A stretch of 64,000 nucleotides of DNA from Tetzosporium hominis. Lineage in GTDB: Bacteria > Bacillota > Bacilli > Bacillales_A > Planococcaceae. Location of the stretch: the NCBI RefSeq assembly GCF_002265435.1, contig NZ_NOKQ01000194.1:1-64000 (forward strand), in the 5' to 3' direction. The notes beneath the pieces were generated by a model. It saw only the letters and a program-made list of their open reading frames with translations. It was not told the origin of the DNA and ran no database searches. The translations under genes and the position numbers were made by a program. Every line of letters begins with the position of its first letter. Position 1 is the stretch's first letter. Of the stretch, positions 19,133-31,694 are shown in pieces.

Positions 19133-19396
19133 TTAGATAATAACCGCTTTTTCTACAACTTCCACTAAACGGAAACGTTTTGTAGCTGACAGCGGGCGAG
19201 TTTCCATGATGCGTACGATATCTCCTACTTGAGCTTCGTTCATTTCATCATGCGCTTTGAATTTCTTTGAATATTTTACACGCTTGCCGTATAACTTGTG
19301 CTTTTTGTAAGTTTCAACTTGAACCGTTACAGTCTTGTCCATTTTGTCTGAAACCACTCGGCCTGTATACACTTTGCGTTGGTTACGCTCAGTCAT
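19133..19396 (-). CDS. rpsQ: 30S ribosomal protein S17
   Basis: 87 aa OB-fold protein. Starts [20 protein letters not shown] and has [14 protein letters not shown]. Primary 16S rRNA binder. 18 bp after rpmC. Confidence 0.98.
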   Translation of the reverse strand: MTERNQRKVYTGRVVSDKMDKTVTVQVETYKKHKLYGKRVKYSKKFKAHDEMNEAQVGDIVRIMETRPLSATKRFRLVEVVEKAVII

Positions 19397-19414
19397 GCTT
19401 GAAAACCTCCTTTA

Positions 19415-20039
<625 letters not shown>

Positions 20040-20040
20040 A

Positions 20041-20697
20041 TTAGTTGCCTCCTTCCTCAGAGTTCTTCTTAGTAGGAAGGACTTCTCCACGATAGATCCA
20101 TACTTTAACGCCTAACTTACCATAAGTAGTATCAGCTTCAGCGTGTGCGTAATCGATATCAGCACGAAGTGTATGAAGTGGAACAGTACCTTCGCTGTAA
20201 TGTTCAGCACGTGCGATGTCAGCTCCACCTAGACGACCAGAAACTTGCGTTTTGATCCCTTGTGCGCCAGCACGCATTGTGCGTTGAATAGCTTGTTTTT
20301 GTGCACGACGGAAAGATACACGGCCTTCAAGTTGGCGTGCAATTCCTTCAGCGACTAATTTCGCATCAAGATCCGCGCGTTTGATTTCAACGATGTTGAT
20401 GTGTACACGCTTGCCAGTAAGATCATTCAAAGATTTACGTACAGCTTCAACTTCTGTACCACCTTTACCGATTACCATACCTGGTTTCGCAGTGTGAATT
20501 GTAATGTTCACACGTTTTGCAGCACGCTCGATTTCTACTTTAGAAACAGACGCGTCTTTTAGACGTGTGTCGATGAATTTACGAATTTTCAAATCTTCGT
20601 GTAAGAGTGTAGCGTATTCTTTTTCAGCGAACCATTTTGATTCCCAATCACGAATAATACCTACGCGTAACCCTATAGGATGTACTTTTTGACCCAC
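20041..20697 (-). CDS. rpsC: 30S ribosomal protein S3
   Basis: 218 aa with a KH domain ([15 protein letters not shown] at ~75-90) and C-terminal S3 domain ([12 protein letters not shown]). mRNA entry-channel protein. Starts [20 protein letters not shown]. 3 bp after rplV. Confidence 0.98.
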   Translation of the reverse strand: MGQKVHPIGLRVGIIRDWESKWFAEKEYATLLHEDLKIRKFIDTRLKDASVSKVEIERAAKRVNITIHTAKPGMVIGKGGTEVEAVRKSLNDLTGKRVHINIVEIKRADLDAKLVAEGIARQLEGRVSFRRAQKQAIQRTMRAGAQGIKTQVSGRLGGADIARAEHYSEGTVPLHTLRADIDYAHAEADTTYGKLGVKVWIYRGEVLPTKKNSEEGGN

Positions 20698-20700
20698 GAA

Positions 20701-21045
20701 TTATCCCTCCTTCTTCTCAGATACCACTACAGTGATGTGGCTAGTACGTTTATTGATCGCACTCGCACGACCTTGTGCACGTGGACGGAAACGTTTTAAT
20801 GTTGGACCTTCATCAACGAAGACCTCAGATACTACTAAGCTATTAATGTCTAAATCGTAGTTGTGCTCTGCGTTAGCGACTGCAGATTTTAAAACTTTCT
20901 CAACAACTACTGATGCAGAACGTGGTGTGTGGTTTAAAATTGCAACAGCTTCGCCAACTTGCTTACCTCGGATCAAATCAACGACTAATCGTACTTTACG
21001 AGGAGCAATGCGCACTGTTTTAGCAACTGCTTTAGCTTGTGCCAT
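20701..21045 (-). CDS. rplV: 50S ribosomal protein L22
   Basis: 114 aa. Starts [20 protein letters not shown] and has the conserved long-loop region [14 protein letters not shown] that lines the exit tunnel, the usual macrolide-contact loop. 20 bp after rpsS. Confidence 0.98.
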   Translation of the reverse strand: MAQAKAVAKTVRIAPRKVRLVVDLIRGKQVGEAVAILNHTPRSASVVVEKVLKSAVANAEHNYDLDINSLVVSEVFVDEGPTLKRFRPRAQGRASAINKRTSHITVVVSEKKEG

Positions 21046-21065
21046 GTGGTGTTACCTCCTCTCAA

Positions 21066-21344
21066 TTAGCGTCTTGTTTTCTTATCGTCAGCACCGTGAC
21101 CTTTATAAGCACGTGTTGGTGCGAACTCGCCTAATTTGTGTCCAACCATATCTTCAGTTACGTATACAGGCACGTGTTTACGACCATCGTAGACTGCAAT
21201 CGTTTGACCGATGAATGATGGGAAAATTGTAGAGCGGCGAGACCAAGTTTTGATTACTGACTTCTTCTCACTGTCCTTCTGAGCGTCCACTTTTTTCATT
21301 AAGTGATCGTCTACAAAAGGTCCTTTTTTCAAGCTACGACCCAT
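21066..21344 (-). CDS. rpsS: 30S ribosomal protein S19
   Basis: 92 aa. Starts [20 protein letters not shown]; family signature [20 protein letters not shown]. 30S head protein. 57 bp after rplB. Confidence 0.98.
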   Translation of the reverse strand: MGRSLKKGPFVDDHLMKKVDAQKDSEKKSVIKTWSRRSTIFPSFIGQTIAVYDGRKHVPVYVTEDMVGHKLGEFAPTRAYKGHGADDKKTRR

Positions 21345-21401
21345 TTTGGAACCTCCCTTAGTGATTCCACTACGGCTCCTACGAACCGCAGTTTAACCAC
21401 A

Positions 21402-22232
21402 TTATTTTTTACGACGACGAATGATCATTTTGTCGGATTTGTTTTTCTTCTTACGAGTCTTCGCTCCTAGAGTTGGTTTACCCCATGGAGACATTGGAGA
21501 CTTACGTCCGATTGGTGTACGACCTTCACCACCACCGTGTGGGTGATCGTTCGGGTTCATTACAGATCCACGTACAGTTGGGCGTTTACCTAACCAGCGT
21601 GAACGACCTGCTTTACCGATGTTTACTAGTTCGTGTTGTTCGTTTCCTACTTCACCGATAGTTGCACGGCAAACACCTAGGATTAGACGAACTTCACCAG
21701 ATTGAAGACGTACGATTACGTACTTACCTTCACGACCTAAAACTTGTGCAGATGTACCAGCAGAACGTACTAGCTGTCCACCTTTACCAGGTTTCATTTC
21801 GATGTTGTGGATTGTAGAACCCATTGGGATGTTTTCAAGTGGTAACGCGTTACCTACTTTAATATCCGCTTCTGGACCAGATACGATTTCCATACCTACT
21901 ACTAATCCTTTTGGTGCTAAGATGTAACGTTTTTCTCCATCAACATAGTTGATTAATGCGATATTCGCAGAGCGGTTTGGATCATACTCGATTGTAGCAA
22001 CGCGGCCTGGAATGCCATCTTTGTTGCGTTTGAAATCGATGATACGGTATTGACGCTTGTGACCGCCACCGTGATGACGAACAGTAATTTTACCTTGGTT
22101 GTTACGGCCGCCTTTACGCTTCACAGGTGCAAGCAATGATTTCTCAGGCTTGTTTGTTGTGATTTCAGCATAATCAAGACTAGTCATGTTACGACGTCCG
22201 TTTGTGGTCGGTTTATACTTTCTAATCGCCAT
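21402..22232 (-). CDS. rplB: 50S ribosomal protein L2
   Basis: 276 aa. Contains [20 protein letters not shown], the L2 signature near the peptidyl-transferase centre, and a basic C-terminal tail. 38 bp after rplW, AGGAGG-type ribosome site. No oddities. Confidence 0.98.
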   Translation of the reverse strand: MAIRKYKPTTNGRRNMTSLDYAEITTNKPEKSLLAPVKRKGGRNNQGKITVRHHGGGHKRQYRIIDFKRNKDGIPGRVATIEYDPNRSANIALINYVDGEKRYILAPKGLVVGMEIVSGPEADIKVGNALPLENIPMGSTIHNIEMKPGKGGQLVRSAGTSAQVLGREGKYVIVRLQSGEVRLILGVCRATIGEVGNEQHELVNIGKAGRSRWLGKRPTVRGSVMNPNDHPHGGGEGRTPIGRKSPMSPWGKPTLGAKTRKKKNKSDKMIIRRRKK

Positions 22233-22270
22233 TTTTTTCCCTCCTTCTTGGTTTTAACTCTTCTATAAGA

Positions 22271-22555
22271 TTAGATCTCGAATAATTCGATTTCTTTGCT
22301 GTCAGCAGTCAATGTAACGATTGCTTTACGACGTTTGTTTGTGAATCCGCCGAAACGGCCAACGCGTTTGAATTTACCTTTATAGTTCATGATGTTTACT
22401 TTCGCAACTTCAACACCAAAGATTTCTTCCACAGCGCTTTTCACGTTTGTTTTTGTTGCGCGAGTGTCCACTTCGAAAGTGTACTTCTTATCGCCCATTA
22501 GTTCAGAAGAACGCTCGGTAATGACCGGACGTTTAATAATATCACGTGCTTCCAT
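22271..22555 (-). CDS. rplW: 50S ribosomal protein L23
   Basis: 94 aa. Starts [20 protein letters not shown]. Docking site for trigger factor and SRP at the tunnel exit. ATG shares its last base with the rplD stop (TAATG). Confidence 0.98.
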   Translation of the reverse strand: MEARDIIKRPVITERSSELMGDKKYTFEVDTRATKTNVKSAVEEIFGVEVAKVNIMNYKGKFKRVGRFGGFTNKRRKAIVTLTADSKEIELFEI

Positions 22556-23178
22556 TATCCAAGCACCTCCTCCACTTTTTCTACAGCTGCTTTAGTCATA
22601 ACTACTTGATCATGTCCAACAAGATCAAGAACGTTAATTCCAGAAGCAGGAACTACTGTGATACCAGCTAAGTTACGAGCAGATAATGCTACGTTCTCAT
22701 CTAGATCAGCAGTAACGAACAATGCTTTTTTAGCGATTGAAAGATCTTTCAATACTTTAGCAAAGTCTTTTGTTTTTGGTGCATCAAATGACAATGCATC
22801 TACGACTACGAAGCTTTCTTCACGTACCTTAGAAGATAACGCTGAAAGAAGAGCTAAGCGACGAACTTTTTTCGGTAATTTGTAGCTATAGCTACGTGGT
22901 ACTGGACCGAATACGATACCACCGCCACGCCATTGTGGAGAGCGGATAGACCCTTGACGAGCACGGCCAGTTCCTTTTTGACGCCATGGCTTACGTCCAC
23001 CACCAGATACCTCAGAGCGACCTTTCACTTTGTGGTTACCTTGGCGTAGAGAAGCACGTTGCGCAATAATTGCTTCAAACAGTACTGATTCATTTGGTTC
23101 GATACCGAATACTTTGTCGCTTAATTCGATCTCACCAACTTCAGCACCTGTTAAATTTACAACTTTAACTTTTGCCAT
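22555..23178 (-). CDS. rplD: 50S ribosomal protein L4
   Basis: 207 aa. The extended loop [20 protein letters not shown], which reaches the exit tunnel, is intact. 25 bp after rplC; 1-bp overlap with rplW. In some bacteria L4 is the autoregulator of this operon. Confidence 0.98.
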   Translation of the reverse strand: MAKVKVVNLTGAEVGEIELSDKVFGIEPNESVLFEAIIAQRASLRQGNHKVKGRSEVSGGGRKPWRQKGTGRARQGSIRSPQWRGGGIVFGPVPRSYSYKLPKKVRRLALLSALSSKVREESFVVVDALSFDAPKTKDFAKVLKDLSIAKKALFVTADLDENVALSARNLAGITVVPASGINVLDLVGHDQVVMTKAAVEKVEEVLG

Positions 23179-23203
23179 TCCTGTTTCCTCCTTTCTTCAA
23201 AGA

Positions 23204-23833
23204 TTATTTCGATTTAATAGCAGCTTTAACGACTACTAATGATTTACGAGAACCAGGAACATTACCTTTTACTAATAGAAGGTTACGCTCAGCATCAATC
23301 TTCACAACTTGTAAGTTTTGGATTGTTACTGTGTTTCCACCCATTTGACCAGGTAATTTCTTTTGTTTGAATACACGGTTCGGAGCAACTGGACCCATTG
23401 AACCCGGACGACGGTGGTAACGAGAACCGTGAGACATTGGGCCGCGAGATTGTCCGTGGCGTTTAATCACACCTTGGAAACCTTTACCTTTTGTTACACC
23501 TGTTACATCGATTACATCGCCTTCAGCGAAACTTTCTACATTGACTACTTGACCAATCTCGTAATCAGCAGTATTAAGTCCGCGGAACTCGCGGATGAAG
23601 CGCTTAGGAGCAGTGTCCGCTTTTGCTACGTGTCCTTTAGCTGGTTTGTTAGAAAGCTTTTCGCGCTTATCTTCAAAACCTAACTGGATCGCTTCGTAGC
23701 CATCCGTGTCAACTGTCTTCTTTTGTAAAACTACGTTTGGAGTAGCTTGGATTACAGTTACAGGGATTAGATCACCGTTCTCAGCAAATACTTGCGTCAT
23801 ACCGATTTTTCTACCTAAGATTCCTTTGGTCAT
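23204..23833 (-). CDS. rplC: 50S ribosomal protein L3
   Basis: 209 aa. Starts [20 protein letters not shown]; central extension [20 protein letters not shown] reaches the peptidyl-transferase region. 44 bp after rpsJ. Confidence 0.98.
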   Translation of the reverse strand: MTKGILGRKIGMTQVFAENGDLIPVTVIQATPNVVLQKKTVDTDGYEAIQLGFEDKREKLSNKPAKGHVAKADTAPKRFIREFRGLNTADYEIGQVVNVESFAEGDVIDVTGVTKGKGFQGVIKRHGQSRGPMSHGSRYHRRPGSMGPVAPNRVFKQKKLPGQMGGNTVTIQNLQVVKIDAERNLLLVKGNVPGSRKSLVVVKAAIKSK

Positions 23834-23877
23834 TCGTCACACCTCCTGTTAATTGTTTGTTTTTTATTTTTCTACCA

Positions 23878-24378
<501 letters not shown>

Positions 24379-25689
24379 TTAAAGAATCATTGCGGCAATC
24401 CAGCCGAAAATAATGAGCGGAATGTTGTAGTGAATGAACGTTGGCACTGTAGTATCCCAGATGTGATTGTGCTGGCCATCTGCATTCAATCCTGATGTCG
24501 GACCAAGCGTTGAGTCTGACGCTGGTGACCCTGCATCTCCTAGTGCCCCTGCTGTTCCAATTAGAGCGATGATTGCCATAGGACTAAATCCGACTTCCAT
24601 AGCAAACGGTACGAACAATGTCGCTATGATTGGAATCGTAGCGAATGATGATCCAATCCCTAATGTGACCACAAGACCCACTACAAGCATTAGAAGGGCA
24701 GCTAAGGCTTGGTTGTTCCCAATAGCACTTGTCGTTCCCTCTACTAATGTTTCAACGTCTCCAGTTGCTGTCATGACGCTAGCAAAGCCATTAGCCGCAA
24801 TCATAACAAAACCGATGAATGCCATCATCTGCATTCCTTCTATAAGAACACGATCCGACTCGGACCAACGCACTGCGCGAGTGGCGAATAAAACAGCGAT
24901 ACCAGCTAGAGCTCCGATAATCATACTCTCTGTGAGCAATTGTCCTGCTAACGCAGCAGCTAATGCAAGAATCGTGAATAAGATAGTCATCGGCGTTACT
25001 TTGACACGCTCAACTTCTACAGCTGCTGTATCTTTGTAGTCACGAGCTTTTCGGTAGCTGATAAATACCGCTACGATAAGACCGACTACTAATCCTGCTG
25101 TCGGGATTAACATCGCCATAGGAATGTCCGAACGGTCGATTGTCATTCCAGCAGCCTCCATCTGGGTTGCGATGATATCGTGGAAGAGAGCTCCGAATCC
25201 GTATGGCAATAGAATGTATGGAGCTGTTAGACCGAACGTTAAAATCGAAGCAATCAAACGACGGTCAATCTTCATTTTATTAAATAGTGGCAACAACGGC
25301 GGAATCAATAAGGGAATAAATGCAATGTGAATAGGAATGATGTTTTGTGATGCAATTGACATCAATAAGATGGCAGCTAGCAAGAACCACTTGATGGTTC
25401 CAAAGTTGCCTGATTTATTCTGGTTCGCTGAATCCACCAGTTTGTCTACTAACCAAAGTGGCAATCCAGTACGCGAGATGGCTACCGCAAAGCCTCCAAG
25501 TAACGCATAGCTGAGTGCAATGGTCGCTCCTCCGCCAAGACCTTCTGTAATAGCTGTTAATGTATCCGTTAGTGACAATCCGGCAATAAGGCCACCAGAG
25601 AGCGCACCAACAAGTAATGCGATGACCACGTTGACGCGCAGCAAGCTGAGCACAAGCATGATCAATACCGCGATAAGTACTGCATTCAT
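24379..25689 (-). CDS. YuiF-like membrane transporter, Na+/H+ antiporter superfamily
   Basis: 436 aa, about 11-12 hydrophobic helices across the whole length. The C-terminal part has the family signature GALGDAGSPASDSTLGPTSG followed by LNADGQHNHIWDT. This matches the YuiF group (annotated as Na+/H+ antiporter family; B. subtilis YuiF has been linked to amino-acid, especially histidine, transport). Substrate cannot be read from sequence. It sits between tuf/PPK2 and rpsJ, where B. subtilis has ybaC. Own promoter with a possible operator and its own terminator, so it is a single-gene unit. Start at ATG 25689 after GAGGAA. Confidence 0.8.
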   Translation of the reverse strand: MNAVLIAVLIMLVLSLLRVNVVIALLVGALSGGLIAGLSLTDTLTAITEGLGGGATIALSYALLGGFAVAISRTGLPLWLVDKLVDSANQNKSGNFGTIKWFLLAAILLMSIASQNIIPIHIAFIPLLIPPLLPLFNKMKIDRRLIASILTFGLTAPYILLPYGFGALFHDIIATQMEAAGMTIDRSDIPMAMLIPTAGLVVGLIVAVFISYRKARDYKDTAAVEVERVKVTPMTILFTILALAAALAGQLLTESMIIGALAGIAVLFATRAVRWSESDRVLIEGMQMMAFIGFVMIAANGFASVMTATGDVETLVEGTTSAIGNNQALAALLMLVVGLVVTLGIGSSFATIPIIATLFVPFAMEVGFSPMAIIALIGTAGALGDAGSPASDSTLGPTSGLNADGQHNHIWDTTVPTFIHYNIPLIIFGWIAAMIL

Positions 25690-25722
25690 GGAAATTCCTC
25701 TTTTCTAGATATCTATGATTAA

Positions 25723-25758
25723 TACTTTAACCTGCTAAACAAGTAGAGTATTAAAGTA
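25723..25758. promoter_or_regulatory. Inverted repeat, possible operator or leader hairpin
   Basis: TACTTTAA (25723-25730) and TTAAAGTA (25751-25758), 20 bp apart, lying just downstream of the -10 of the transporter promoter and so within the first ~50 nt of its transcript. Likely a repressor site or a leader hairpin. Confidence 0.45.
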
Positions 25759-25767
25759 ACAAAAGCT

Positions 25768-25796
25768 ATAATAGCACGGGTATTTAGAGGTGTCAA
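25768..25796 (-). promoter_or_regulatory. YuiF-like gene promoter
   Basis: TTGACA (25791-25796), 17-bp spacer, TATTAT (25768-25773). Close to consensus. Confidence 0.8.
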
Positions 25797-25850
25797 CAGG
25801 AGTGATTAATGATCCGTATAAATGAATTTATTGGTGAATCCTTGCTTCTA

Positions 25851-25879
25851 TAAAAGAAAATGCCGCCAGATATGGCGAC
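25851..25879 (-). terminator. ppk2 terminator
   Basis: Short stem CGCCA / TGGCG with an ATATC-type loop, followed by GCATTTTCTTTTA, directly after the gene. Confidence 0.6.
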
Positions 25880-25883
25880 ACTC

Positions 25884-26744
25884 TCACTCGTTCTCAAGCT
25901 TTTTAATTTCCTTCTTCAATCGTTTTAAATCGTCTCCTGTAAATGTCGGATATTTAGGATCCAGCTTTTCCATCAACTGAATCATGATTTCTGTCACCAG
26001 ACGTCTACTATGCCATTCATCATCGGCCGGTAAGACATACCAAGGGCAGTAACTGGTCGACGTATGATTTAGCATTTCTTCAAAAATTTTATGATAGTCG
26101 TCCCAGTGCTCTCTTTCTTCTACGTCAGCAAATGAAAACTCCCAATGCTTCTCTGGGTTCTTCATACGCTCGAGCAACCTGTCTTTCTGCTCGTCTTTCG
26201 ACATGTGGAAGAAGAACTTCACAATGTGGATGCCATTTTCATATAAATATTTTTCATAATCATTTATTTGACGGTAGCGCATCTGCCAAATACTTTGTTT
26301 ATCTCCATGTGAAGGAATGTCCCCTTCTTCTAATAAATCATGAATACGAGGAGCGATGACTTCTTCGTAATGAGAGCGGTTCAAAATACCGATCTCGCCT
26401 CTACTAGGTAAGCCTTCTTGAATGCGACGCAAATAATCTTTTGCACGCTCATCTTCTGTTGGTTTTCCCAAAGTGGTGGTTTTTAGTCCCTGGGCACTTA
26501 GGTTCGAGAAAATGTAACTAATGGCTTCATCTTTCCCCGCTGCATCCATTGCTTGCAGCACTACAAGGATTCCATGCTTTTCTTCAGCATGTAGCCGATG
26601 ATGTAACGACTTCATCTGTTTCACCAAGTCTGGAATGATTTCATCTCGTATGTGTTCATTTTCTTTTTTCTTATCTTCAGTAGTGGGATAGTCTTTTAGA
26701 CGAATGGATTTGGTACTGGGGACTTTGTAAGTGCTGATCCTCAT
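25884..26744 (-). CDS. Polyphosphate kinase 2 family protein
   Basis: 286 aa PPK2 (P-loop kinase). Walker A region LQAMDAAGKDEAI at ~64-76, lid-like arginines in SRGEIGILNRSHYEEV, and a conserved WQMRYRQINDYEKYL. PPK2 enzymes transfer phosphate between polyphosphate and nucleotides (ADP or AMP to NTP); the subclass cannot be fixed by eye, though the length fits the short single-domain forms. ATG 26744 lies 9 nt after AGGAGG. It lies in an accessory stretch with repeats upstream, between the transporter gene and tuf. Confidence 0.9.
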   Translation of the reverse strand: MRISTYKVPSTKSIRLKDYPTTEDKKKENEHIRDEIIPDLVKQMKSLHHRLHAEEKHGILVVLQAMDAAGKDEAISYIFSNLSAQGLKTTTLGKPTEDERAKDYLRRIQEGLPSRGEIGILNRSHYEEVIAPRIHDLLEEGDIPSHGDKQSIWQMRYRQINDYEKYLYENGIHIVKFFFHMSKDEQKDRLLERMKNPEKHWEFSFADVEEREHWDDYHKIFEEMLNHTSTSYCPWYVLPADDEWHSRRLVTEIMIQLMEKLDPKYPTFTGDDLKRLKKEIKKLENE

Positions 26745-26864
26745 GAGGGATAGCCTCCTCTATTAATATAGGAGACTTTACCCGTGATGAGATTTGGACA
26801 AACCCTTAGAGTGTGGTAGGTCTTTCTAGGAAAGATTTAGGTAGCTGGTGGTTAGGGAAAAGGG

Positions 26865-26991
26865 TTCCATAAAGCGAGGAATGTAAGAGTGGAGCAATCT
26901 AATGTCAGAGTGGAACGAGTTAATGTAAGAATGGAAGCCTCTAACGTCATAATGAGAGCATTTAATGTAATAATCACTTAACTAAAGCATT
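26865..26991. repeat. 21-bp-unit dispersed repeat, copy D (inverted)
   Basis: Reverse-complement copy of elements A-C: starts TTCCATAAAGCGAGGAATGT and ends TAATCACTTAACTAAAGCAT. Five 21-bp units. The flank 26808-26840 resembles the TACCCAAGCCC satellite of copy C, so the whole ~170-bp unit is present but diverged. Intergenic between ppk2 and tuf. Confidence 0.88.
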
Positions 26992-27178
26992 TCTAGAGCG
27001 GCGTTCTCCACATCTAGTGATATCGAGCTGCGAACGCCTTCCGCATCTAGACGAAATCGAGTTGCGAACGCCAGAAATCCCCGCGAAAACCGGTCGCATC
27101 CATAGAGGCAAAAGCGCCTCTACGGACCCGCCCGGTTTTCACAAGATTTCTAGAACGGCGTTCTCCACATCTAGATAT
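26991..27178. repeat. Nested inverted-repeat element with 27-bp direct repeats
   Basis: A 27-bp sequence starting TTCTAGARCGGCGTTCTCC occurs at 26991-27017 and 27148-27174 (one mismatch). A 33-bp tandem repeat (CACATCTAG/CGCATCTAG units) covers ~27010-27075. Four nested stems span 27066-27163: GAACGCC/GGCGTTC, AGAAATC/GATTTCT, GAAAACCGG/CCGGTTTTC and TAGAGGC/GCCTCTA. No ORF; it abuts the tuf terminator. Confidence 0.85.
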
Positions 27179-27211
27179 ATAAAAAACCCTTCCCAGCGTC
27201 CCGGGAAGGGT
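27179..27211 (-). terminator. tuf terminator
   Basis: Stem CCCTTCCC / GGGAAGGG with GGGACGCT loop, followed by TTTTTT on the minus strand, 21 bp after the tuf stop. Confidence 0.92.
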
Positions 27212-27232
27212 CAAGATCAGCAAAAGCTGAAA

Positions 27233-28420
<1,188 letters not shown>

Positions 28421-28457
28421 TAGAGTAAATCCTCCTCAGTAATTGTTTGTTTTATGA

Positions 28458-28488
28458 TAAAAGCGAAAGGGGCAAGCCCCTCGCTTTC
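28458..28488 (-). terminator. Hairpin in the fusA-tuf gap
   Basis: Stem AAAGCGA-GGGGC / GCCCC-TTTCGCTTT followed by TTATC. It lies downstream of the tuf promoter and upstream of the tuf ribosome site, so it would act as a partial terminator or as an mRNA processing/stability hairpin. Confidence 0.5.
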
Positions 28489-28503
28489 ATACACTACAAG
28501 ATA

Positions 28504-28532
28504 GTTATACTTGAAACGAAGGTGAATTTCAA
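28504..28532 (-). promoter_or_regulatory. tuf promoter
   Basis: TTGAAA (28527-28532), 17-bp spacer, TATAAC (28504-28509). The -35 begins immediately after the fusA stop codon. Confidence 0.65.
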
Positions 28533-30611
28533 TTATTCACCTTTATTTTTTTTGATGATCTCTTCAGAGATTGACTTAGGAACTTCTTCGTAGTGATCGA
28601 ACACCATTGAGAATGTTCCGCGTCCTTGAGTGTTAGAACGAAGAGATGTTGCATAACCAAACATTTCAGCAAGTGGAACCATTGCACGAACTACTTGTGC
28701 GTTTCCGCGAGCTTCCATACCTTCAACGCGTCCACGACGTGACGTGATGTCACCCATGATATCGCCTAGGTATTCTTCTGGAATTACAACTTCTACTTTC
28801 ATAACAGGCTCTAGAAGAACTGGGTTAACTTTAGATACTGCGTTTTTAAGTGCCATAGAAGCGGCAATTTTGAACGCCATCTCATTCGAGTCAACATCGT
28901 GGTATGAACCATCGAATAATTTTGCTTTCAAGTCGATGATTGGGTAACCAGCTAACATACCGTTATCTAGAGAGTCACGAAGACCCGCTTCGATTGCTGG
29001 AATGTATTCACGTGGTACTACACCACCAACGATAGCGTTTTCGAATTCAAAGCCTTTACCTTCTTCGTTTGGAGAGAACTCGATCCAAACGTGACCAAAT
29101 TGACCACGACCACCAGATTGGCGGACAAATTTACCTTCTACTTGAGCAGTAGAACGGATTGTCTCACGGTAAGATACTTGTGGAGCACCTACGTTAGCTT
29201 CAACTTTGAATTCACGACGCATACGGTCAACTAGGATATCAAGGTGAAGTTCACCCATACCAGAGATGATCGTTTGACCAGTTTCTTGGTCCGTGTGAGC
29301 ACGGAACGTCGGATCCTCGTCTTGAAGTTTTTGTAGAGCTTGACCCATTTTATCTTGGTCAGCTTTTGATTTTGGTTCTACAGATAGTGAGATAACTGGC
29401 TCTGGGAACTCCATTGATTCAAGAATGACTAAGTGCTTCTCGTCACAAAGTGTGTCACCAGTAGTTGTGTCTTTAAGACCAACAGCAGCAGCGATATCTC
29501 CTGCATATACCTTAGAAATTTCTTCACGTGAGTTAGCGTGCATTTGTAGGATACGACCTACACGCTCACGCTTCCCTTTTGTTGAGTTCTGAACATAAGA
29601 TCCAGAGTCCAATGTACCTGAGTACACACGGAAGAATGTTAATTTACCAACGTAAGGATCTGTCATAACTTTGAAGGCAAGTGCAGAGAACGGAGCTTCA
29701 TCAGATGGCTCACGTACTAGCTCTTCACCAGAGTCTGGGTCGATACCTTTCATTGGAGCTACATCAAGTGGAGAAGGCAAGTATGCGATAACCGCATCTA
29801 GCATCTTCTGAACACCTTTGTTTTTGAACGCAGTACCACAAACAACTGGGTAGAACTCGACGTTTACAGTACCTTTACGGATACCTTCAACTAGTTCTTC
29901 GTTTGTGATTTCTTCGCCACCAAGATATTTTTCCATAAGTTCTTCGTCAAGTTCAGCAACCGCTTCAACTAACTTTTCACGGTATTCTTCAGCTTGAGCT
30001 TTGTATTCTTCTGGAATTTCTACTTCTTGGATGTCAGTACCAAGGTCGTTTCCGTACATCGTAGCAGTCATTGTCACTAAGTCAATGATTCCTTTGAAGT
30101 CGTCTTCTGCACCGATTGGTAATTGGATCGGATGAGCGTTAGCTTCTAAACGATCGTGTAATGTTTTAACAGAGTACAAGAAGTCTGCACCTGTTTTATC
30201 CATTTTGTTGATGAAAACGATACGTGGTACGCCGTAAGTTGTAGCTTGACGCCATACTGTTTCCGTTTGTGGTTCTACACCTGACTGTGCATCAAGTACA
30301 GTTACCGCACCATCAAGTACACGTAATGAACGTTCAACTTCAACTGTGAAGTCTACGTGTCCTGGTGTATCGATGATGTTTACGCGGTGCTCTTTCCATG
30401 CAGCTGTTGTAGCAGCTGAAGTGATTGTAATTCCGCGCTCTTGCTCTTGCTCCATCCAGTCCATTTGTGAAGCACCTTCGTGCGTTTCACCAATTTTGTG
30501 GATACGGCCAGTGTAATAAAGGATACGCTCAGTCGTTGTTGTTTTACCAGCATCGATGTGGGCCATGATTCCGATATTACGAGTTTTCTGTAATGAAAAT
30601 TCGCGAGCCAT
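28533..30611 (-). CDS. fusA: Elongation factor G
   Basis: 692 aa, the usual length. G motifs [18 protein letters not shown] and NKMD; then domains II-V. Starts [20 protein letters not shown]. Drives translocation and, with RRF, recycling. ATG 30611 lies 9 nt after AAGGAG; 51 bp after rpsG. Confidence 0.99.
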   Translation of the reverse strand: MAREFSLQKTRNIGIMAHIDAGKTTTTERILYYTGRIHKIGETHEGASQMDWMEQEQERGITITSAATTAAWKEHRVNIIDTPGHVDFTVEVERSLRVLDGAVTVLDAQSGVEPQTETVWRQATTYGVPRIVFINKMDKTGADFLYSVKTLHDRLEANAHPIQLPIGAEDDFKGIIDLVTMTATMYGNDLGTDIQEVEIPEEYKAQAEEYREKLVEAVAELDEELMEKYLGGEEITNEELVEGIRKGTVNVEFYPVVCGTAFKNKGVQKMLDAVIAYLPSPLDVAPMKGIDPDSGEELVREPSDEAPFSALAFKVMTDPYVGKLTFFRVYSGTLDSGSYVQNSTKGKRERVGRILQMHANSREEISKVYAGDIAAAVGLKDTTTGDTLCDEKHLVILESMEFPEPVISLSVEPKSKADQDKMGQALQKLQDEDPTFRAHTDQETGQTIISGMGELHLDILVDRMRREFKVEANVGAPQVSYRETIRSTAQVEGKFVRQSGGRGQFGHVWIEFSPNEEGKGFEFENAIVGGVVPREYIPAIEAGLRDSLDNGMLAGYPIIDLKAKLFDGSYHDVDSNEMAFKIAASMALKNAVSKVNPVLLEPVMKVEVVIPEEYLGDIMGDITSRRGRVEGMEARGNAQVVRAMVPLAEMFGYATSLRSNTQGRGTFSMVFDHYEEVPKSISEEIIKKNKGE

Positions 30612-30662
30612 TTATTTTGTCTCCTTCCACTTCGGATTAGAGTGTTTAGATTCGGATAAATC

Positions 30663-31133
30663 CTACCAGCGGTAGTGAGCGAATGCTTTGTTCGCTTCCG
30701 CCATTTTGTGCATATCTTCGCGTTTCTTAACTGAAGCACCAGTGTTGTTAGATGCATCTAGGATTTCATTCGCTAAACGCTCTTCCATTGTTTTCTCTCC
30801 ACGTAGGCGAGAGTAGTTTACAAGGTAACGAAGACCAAGAGTAGAACGACGGTCTGGGCGAACCTCAACCGGTACTTGGTAGTTCGCTCCACCAACACGG
30901 CGTGCGCGTACTTCTAGTACTGGCATTACGTTGTTTAGTGCAGCTTCGAATACTTCTAGTGGATCTTTACCAGAACGCTCTTTTACTAATTCGAACGCTC
31001 CATAAAGAATCTTTTGAGAAGTACCTCTTTTACCATCAATCATCATTTTGTTAATTAAGCGTGTTACTAGCTTTGAATTGTAAATTGGATCTGGTAACAC
31101 GTCACGTTTGGAAACAGGACCTTTACGAGGCAT
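30663..31133 (-). CDS. rpsG: 30S ribosomal protein S7
   Basis: 156 aa. Starts [20 protein letters not shown] and ends [11 protein letters not shown]. Initiator of 30S head assembly. Start set at ATG 31133; the longer frame to 31151 would begin over the ribosome site. 41 bp after rpsL. Confidence 0.98.
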   Translation of the reverse strand: MPRKGPVSKRDVLPDPIYNSKLVTRLINKMMIDGKRGTSQKILYGAFELVKERSGKDPLEVFEAALNNVMPVLEVRARRVGGANYQVPVEVRPDRRSTLGLRYLVNYSRLRGEKTMEERLANEILDASNNTGASVKKREDMHKMAEANKAFAHYRW

Positions 31134-31174
31134 GTGTTTTCCTCCTTTCAAAGATTGGTACGATTTGAATTAAA

Positions 31175-31594
31175 TTATTTCTTTTCTTTTGGACGCTTAG
31201 TACCGTAAAGTGAACGGCTTTGCATACGACCATTAACACCAGCAGTATCAAGTGCACCACGAACGATGTGGTAGCGTACCCCTGGTAAATCTTTTACTCG
31301 TCCGCCACGGATAAGTACAACACTGTGCTCTTGAAGGTTGTGACCTTCACCTGGAATGTAAGCAGTTACTTCCAGTGTGTTTGTTAAACGCACACGAGCA
31401 TATTTACGAAGAGCCGAGTTCGGTTTCTTCGGTGTCATTGTACCAACACGCGTACAAACTCCACGCTTTTGAGGCGAGTTCAAGTTTGTCGTTGATTTTT
31501 TAAAGCTGTTGTAGCCTTTTCCTAGTGCTGGTGATTTTGACTTAGTGACGTTGGATTTACGAGGCTTACGGACCAATTGGTTAATTGTAGGCAT
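31175..31594 (-). CDS. rpsL: 30S ribosomal protein S12
   Basis: 139 aa. Decoding-centre protein with wild-type-looking streptomycin-region motifs: [11 protein letters not shown] (with the conserved Lys) and [14 protein letters not shown]. First r-protein of the str cluster after rplGB, 100 bp downstream of it. Confidence 0.98.
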   Translation of the reverse strand: MPTINQLVRKPRKSNVTKSKSPALGKGYNSFKKSTTNLNSPQKRGVCTRVGTMTPKKPNSALRKYARVRLTNTLEVTAYIPGEGHNLQEHSVVLIRGGRVKDLPGVRYHIVRGALDTAGVNGRMQSRSLYGTKRPKEKK

Positions 31595-31659
31595 CGATTT
31601 GTCCTCCCTTCATTTCTAGTTAATTTAAGACCACACATCCAGGTGGTTCATTTTTAGGT

Positions 31660-31692
31660 AAAAAACAAAGGCTTTGTGAATTTCACAAAAAC
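31660..31692 (-). terminator. Possible attenuating hairpin between rplGB and rpsL
   Basis: Stem TTTGTGA / TCACAAA then GC and CTTTGTTTTTT on the minus strand. It could reduce transcription into rpsL or act only on mRNA stability. Confidence 0.4.
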
Positions 31693-31694
31693 CG

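Noticed and set aside
24467-25039. 190-aa plus-strand frame opposite the YuiF-like gene
   Set aside because: Antisense shadow of a clear membrane protein gene; no ribosome site and low-complexity composition.
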